The notes beneath the pieces were generated by a model. It ran no database searches, was not told the origin of the DNA, and was given only the letters and a program-made list of their open reading frames with translations. From assembly GCF_040685555.1 (NCBI RefSeq), contig NZ_JBFBIK010000012.1, positions 32,101 through 96,100 on the forward strand: 64,000 bases of DNA. Reading direction: 5' to 3'. Positions 60,740 to 64,000 of this stretch are shown here, one piece after another; position 1 is the stretch's first letter, and each line of letters begins with the position of its first letter. The stretch comes from Sphaerisporangium sp040685555. Lineage in GTDB: Bacteria > Actinomycetota > Actinomycetes > Streptosporangiales > Streptosporangiaceae. The position numbers were made by a program, and so were the translations under genes.

Positions 60740-61085
60740 TCAGGGACGGACGGCGCCCAGCAGGCGGCCGCGCCAGTAGTCGTCGAGTGCGACGACCTTG
60801 ACCACGTCGCCCGTGCGGGGAGCATGGACCATCTTGCCGCCGCCGGCGTACATGCCCATGTGGCCCAGGCCCTTGCTGAACAACAGGTCGCCCGGCTGCA
60901 GGGCGTCCAGCGAGACGCGGCGGCTCGCGCCCCACGCCCACTGCGTGTAGGTGGTGCGCGGCAGGGTCACCCCCGCGTTGGCCCAGGCCGACTGGGTGAG
61001 GCCGGAGCAGTCATAGGAGCCGGGTCCGGTCGCACCCCACCGGTAGGGCTTGCCGATCTGGGCAAGGCGAACTGCAGGGCCAGGC
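60740..61085 (-). pseudogene. Decayed NlpC/P60 cell-wall peptidase
   Basis: The catalytic domain survives: AQIGKPYRWGATGPGSYDCS with the active Cys, TLPRTTYTQW, and GHMGMYAGGGKMVHAPRTGD with the His. Upstream the frame shifts near 61055 (LALQFAL in another frame) and meets a stop codon. Signal peptide and linker are absent, so it is not exported. Confidence 0.7.
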
Positions 61086-61313
61086 GCGCTGTGTCGCTGG
61101 CCAGGCCCTACGTGCTCAGAAGGAATGTCGCCCTACACGCCCGCCGGAGTCAAAGTGTCGGTGGCCTGCCGTACGGTGCCGTCCATGCGGCGCGCGCTGC
61201 GTCGAGCACCGGACGGAAGGTGTACGGAGGGACTGTTCCATGGGCCGTTCGGTATAGCGCTGGTCGACGACACGGTGTCCTGTGAGAGACCTAGGAAGAG
61301 ATAGAGGGTAGAG

Positions 61314-62135
61314 ATGACTGCACTTCCGGCCACCGGCGGAACCCTGGACGTTCCTGGTGCCCAGCTGTACTACGAGCTCCGCGGCGAGGGGCCCCTGCTC
61401 GTGCTGGTGGGCTCGCCAATGGACGCCGGGCCGTTCGCGCCGCTGGCCGACCTGCTCGCCGCCGATTACACCGTGCTCACCACCGACCCGCGAGGCGTGG
61501 GCCGCAGCCCCATCGAGGACCCCGATCAGGTCGCCACTCCGGAACTGCGCGCCGCAGACCTGTCCCGCCTCATCACCGAAGTGGATGCCGGCCCGGCGGG
61601 GTTGCTGGGATCCAGCGGCGGCGCGGTGACGGCGCTCGCCCTGGCTCAGTCGTACCCCGGGCAGGCGCACACCGTCATCGCGCACGAACCCCCGCTGTAT
61701 GAGGTGCTGGAGGATCGCAAGGAACTGATCGCCAGATCTGAGGACATGGTCGCCACGTATCGCGGCGGTGACTCGATAGGAGCCTTCCGGATCTTTATGG
61801 AGATCGCCGGGATGGCCATGCCCGAGGAGATGTTCCAGCAGATGTTCGCCGAACGCGGCGAGAAGGAGGCCGAGGAGGATCGGCGGTTCTTCCTGTACAC
61901 CCAGGGCCCCACAACCCAGTGGGTCCCCGATCTGGACGCGCTGCGCGCGGGCAGCACCCGCCTGGTGATCGGTATCGGAGAGCAGTCAGCCGGTCAGCTC
62001 TGCGACCGGACCTCCAGGGCGCTGGCCGCGTCCCTGGGCATCGAACCTGCCCTGTTCCCCGGCGATCACGGTGGCTTCATGGGTGACCCCGCCGCCTTCG
62101 CCGACCGGCTGCGGGCAGTCCTGGCCGGCCGATGA
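61314..62135 (+). CDS. Alpha/beta hydrolase
   Basis: This 273-residue hydrolase has the nucleophile elbow GLLGSSGGAVTALALAQ, the early DPRGVGRSPIEDP and the late His in FPGDHGGFMGDP. It appears intact despite lying between relics. ATG at 61314 has AGAGGG upstream. Substrate unknown. Confidence 0.9.
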   Translation: MTALPATGGTLDVPGAQLYYELRGEGPLLVLVGSPMDAGPFAPLADLLAADYTVLTTDPRGVGRSPIEDPDQVATPELRAADLSRLITEVDAGPAGLLGSSGGAVTALALAQSYPGQAHTVIAHEPPLYEVLEDRKELIARSEDMVATYRGGDSIGAFRIFMEIAGMAMPEEMFQQMFAERGEKEAEEDRRFFLYTQGPTTQWVPDLDALRAGSTRLVIGIGEQSAGQLCDRTSRALAASLGIEPALFPGDHGGFMGDPAAFADRLRAVLAGR

Positions 62136-62309
62136 GAAAGCCCGTCGCGGTGTTGTTCCTAGAAGGGGCCGCATAGCGGTTGGGCCGATGATCGGACCGA
62201 CCTGACGACGGCGCGATCGAAGCGAGAAACCCAGGCAGGGAAAAGCATCCCTGACCTGGGTTTATGAGGAGCTACGGCGCTGGCCGATCCGGAGTGCTCG
62301 TCCGCGCGA

Positions 62310-62625
62310 ACGGCGAGCCGTGGTGACAGATTCCGCGTTCACCTCAAGCCGACGTTCGGCGACAAGCCACTGAGTGACCTCAAGGACCCGCACGTCCGGC
62401 GGTGGCGCAAGAACCTGCTCGACGCTGGAGTGAGCGCGGTCACCGTGGCCAAGGCGTACCGGCTTCTCAAGGCCGTACTCACCACGGCTGTGGACGACCA
62501 GCTCATCCGGCGCAACCCGTGCCGGATCAAGGGCGCCGGACAGGAGAAGTCGGCGGAACGGCCGGTGCTCACCGTCGCACAGGTCTACCAGCTCGCCGAC
62601 ACGATCGAACCGCGATACCCCTCTC
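62310..62625 (+). pseudogene. Second tyrosine integrase relic (N-terminal part)
   Basis: DRFRVHLKPTFGDKPLSDLK, then VRRWRKNLLDAG and VAKAYRLLKAVLTTAVDDQL give the core-binding domain and the first strand of the catalytic domain up to ADTIEPRYP. There the IS left end begins. Start and catalytic half are missing. It differs in type from the relic at 58.8 kb. Confidence 0.75.
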
Positions 62626-62702
62626 TGTCAGACTCTCGTGAGACCTGGGGACGAAGTAGTCTTCTGTAACTCAAGCAGGGCGAGAACAGGATCTTTCGGA
62701 CA

Positions 62703-63148
62703 GTGACTTTGACCGTGGCCGACCTTCGCAGGGATCTCACCAATGATGGTGAGGTGGGCAAGGGTGACAAACCTCGATCGGATCGGCCGAAGCGGCGCTC
62801 GTTCACGCCGGAATACAAGCTGGCGATGGTCGAGGCCTACGACTTGGCCACCGAATCGGGAGCCAAGGGCGCGCTGCTGCGCCGGGAGGGGTTGTATCAC
62901 TCGCACATCATCGAGTGGCGCAAGGCTCGCGACGCGGGGCGTTGAACGCGCTGGCGGCCAAGCCCTGCGGCCCGAGCACGCGCAAGAGCGAGGCGGAGAA
63001 GGAGAACGAGCGGCTGCGAGCCCGGGCGGAGAAGGCCGAATGGGAGCTGGCCAAGACCAAGGCCGCGCTGGAGATCATGGGAAAAGCGCACGCGCTCTTG
63101 GAACTGCTCTCCGAGAGCGCGGACAACGACGCGCCGCCCAGGAAGTGA
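62703..63148 (+). pseudogene. IS3-family OrfA with frameshift
   Basis: The first frame (GTG 62703) gives the HTH RRSFTPEYKLAMVEAYDLA and IIEWRKARDAG, then stops at 62945. The expected coiled-coil end ALNALAAKPCGPSTRKSEAE ... ALEIMGKAHALLELL is in another frame from about 62940. One G in the run GGGGCG seems lost. The C-terminal part overlaps the orfB start by GTGA. Confidence 0.75.
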
Positions 63149-63993
63149 TCGACGAGGCATTCGCCGCGCTGGAGCCGGTCGTTGGCTTGACCGCGGCGTG
63201 CGCCCTGGCGGGTAAGTCGCGGGCCACAGTGCATCGCCACCGTCACCCCCGGCCGGGGGTGCTCGGCCCGCGCCCCGCGCCGGCGCCGCACCCGGCGGCG
63301 CTGAGCGAGGATGAGCGGGCGCAGGTGCTGGCCGTCTTGCGCTCGCCGCGGTTCGTCGACAAGGCGCCCGCGCAGGTGTGGGCCACCTTGCTGGACGAGG
63401 GCCTCTATCTGTGCTCGATCTCCACCATGTACCGGTTGCTGCGCGGGTGCGGTGAGGTGCGCGAGCGTCGCCGGCAGGCGACTCATGCGGCCCGGGTGCG
63501 GCCCGAGTTGGTCGCCCGCGCTCCGTCCCAGGTGTTCACCTGGGACATCACCAAACTGAAGGGACCGGTCAAGGGTGTCTACCACGACCTCTACGTCATG
63601 ATCGACATCTATTCGCGCTACGTCGTGCACTGGGAGGTCCACGCCCGTGAGAACGCGGAATTGGCCGAGCGGTTCATCGCTGCGGCCGTCCGCGCCAACG
63701 GCGGTCAGGCGCCTGCACACGTGCACGCAGACCGGGGTCCCTCGATGACTTCCAAGCCGGTCGCCGCCCTGCCGGCCGATCTGAACATCACGCAAAGCCA
63801 CAGCCGGCCGCGGGTGTCCAATGACAATCCGTACTCCGAGGCGCAGTTTCGGACGCTGAAGTACTGCCCGGCCTTCCCCGAGCGCTTCGGCTCCCTTGCT
63901 CACGCCCGCGCCTTCTGCACCGAGTTCTTCGCCTACTACAACCACGAGCATCGTTCTCTGGGGTCCGTCGAGCTGTTGCATGACGTTGCGTAG
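63145..63993 (+). CDS. IS3-family transposase OrfB (rve integrase core)
   Basis: This 282-residue protein has a helical N-terminus (AACALAGKSRATVHRHRH) and a DDE integrase core with TWDITKLKG, VMIDIYSRYVVHWEV, HADRGPSMTSKPVAALPAD and NPYSEAQFRTLKY; the acidic residues are the catalytic set. The final stretch HRSLGSVELLHDVA departs from the family's RHSGIGL ending, so the C-terminus may be lost. GTG at 63145. Confidence 0.85.
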   Translation: MIDEAFAALEPVVGLTAACALAGKSRATVHRHRHPRPGVLGPRPAPAPHPAALSEDERAQVLAVLRSPRFVDKAPAQVWATLLDEGLYLCSISTMYRLLRGCGEVRERRRQATHAARVRPELVARAPSQVFTWDITKLKGPVKGVYHDLYVMIDIYSRYVVHWEVHARENAELAERFIAAAVRANGGQAPAHVHADRGPSMTSKPVAALPADLNITQSHSRPRVSNDNPYSEAQFRTLKYCPAFPERFGSLAHARAFCTEFFAYYNHEHRSLGSVELLHDVA

Positions 63994-64000
63994 AAGCGTT

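Larger units (their letters stand above)
62626..64000 (+). mobile_element. IS3-family insertion sequence, right end not seen
   Basis: The element appears to start with TGTCAGACTCTCGTGAGACC at 62626, immediately after the integrase relic, and carries orfA and orfB. The right end and target duplication are beyond or near the window edge. The last codons of orfB do not match the family, so the right end may be broken. Confidence 0.75.

Overview
This 64 kb window is high-GC DNA from a filamentous actinomycete. GTG starts are frequent, and it carries DUF397/DUF5753-type regulator pairs, stand-alone HATPase regulators, DUF3073, and the order purF-purM-DUF3073-valine dehydrogenase-bldC. The product types suggest the Streptosporangiales, but that placement is inferred, not computed.

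Layout. 0-3.3 kb: the end of a HATPase regulator, then a C39 peptidase/ABC exporter with a small membrane partner. 3.5-7.1 kb: a three-gene 2-oxoacid dehydrogenase operon (E1-alpha, E1-beta, E2). 7.4-11.4 kb: purS, a HATPase regulator, purQ and purL. 11.8-14.2 kb: an MFS exporter behind a perfect 17-bp palindrome, followed by half of a second MFS gene. 14.4-18.6 kb: an L,D-transpeptidase, an orphan DUF433 antitoxin-like gene, a VOC protein and a HATPase/XRE-DUF5753/DUF397 module. 18.8-26.7 kb: a decayed PhoX phosphatase, then the conserved block from a sterol-carrier protein through purF, purM, DUF3073 and vdh to bldC. 27-36.4 kb: TetR and LacI regulators, a peptidoglycan amidase, a GH20 hexosaminidase, CopZ, PyrD, STAS and GAF-ANTAR regulators, and an Ecm4-like transferase.

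36.4-46.8 kb is accessory. It holds an MMPL relic, several secreted proteins of unknown function, a membrane-anchored XRE regulator, an isochorismatase-fold protein without its nucleophile, and a papain-like protein beside a 38-residue ORF. The standout gene is a 626-residue polypeptide at 38.3-40.2 kb. It joins a cytoplasmic sigma factor, an anti-sigma-like zinc motif (His-x3-Cys-x2-Cys), a membrane helix and an extracellular GH128-like glycosidase domain. 47.2-52.7 kb is a single-chain biotin-dependent acyl-CoA carboxylase of 1829 residues.

52.8-58.8 kb holds LLM and aldo/keto oxidoreductases, TetR and MarR regulators with visible operators, a hydrolase, and an ECF41-type sigma factor divergent from a DoxX-like gene. 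58.8-64 kb is a graveyard of mobile DNA: an integrase relic, the 3' half of tRNA-Phe, an IS110 transposase cut by a group II intron 5' end, IS1634 and MFS fragments, a decayed NlpC/P60 gene, a second integrase relic, and an IS3-family element that runs almost to the window edge.

Themes are purine synthesis (purS, Q, L, F, M), branched-chain or pyruvate oxidation (E1/E2, vdh), cell-wall turnover (Ldt, amidase, GH20) and partner-switch or sigma regulation (three HATPases, STAS, GAF-ANTAR, two sigma factors). No rRNA, intact tRNA or CRISPR array was seen.
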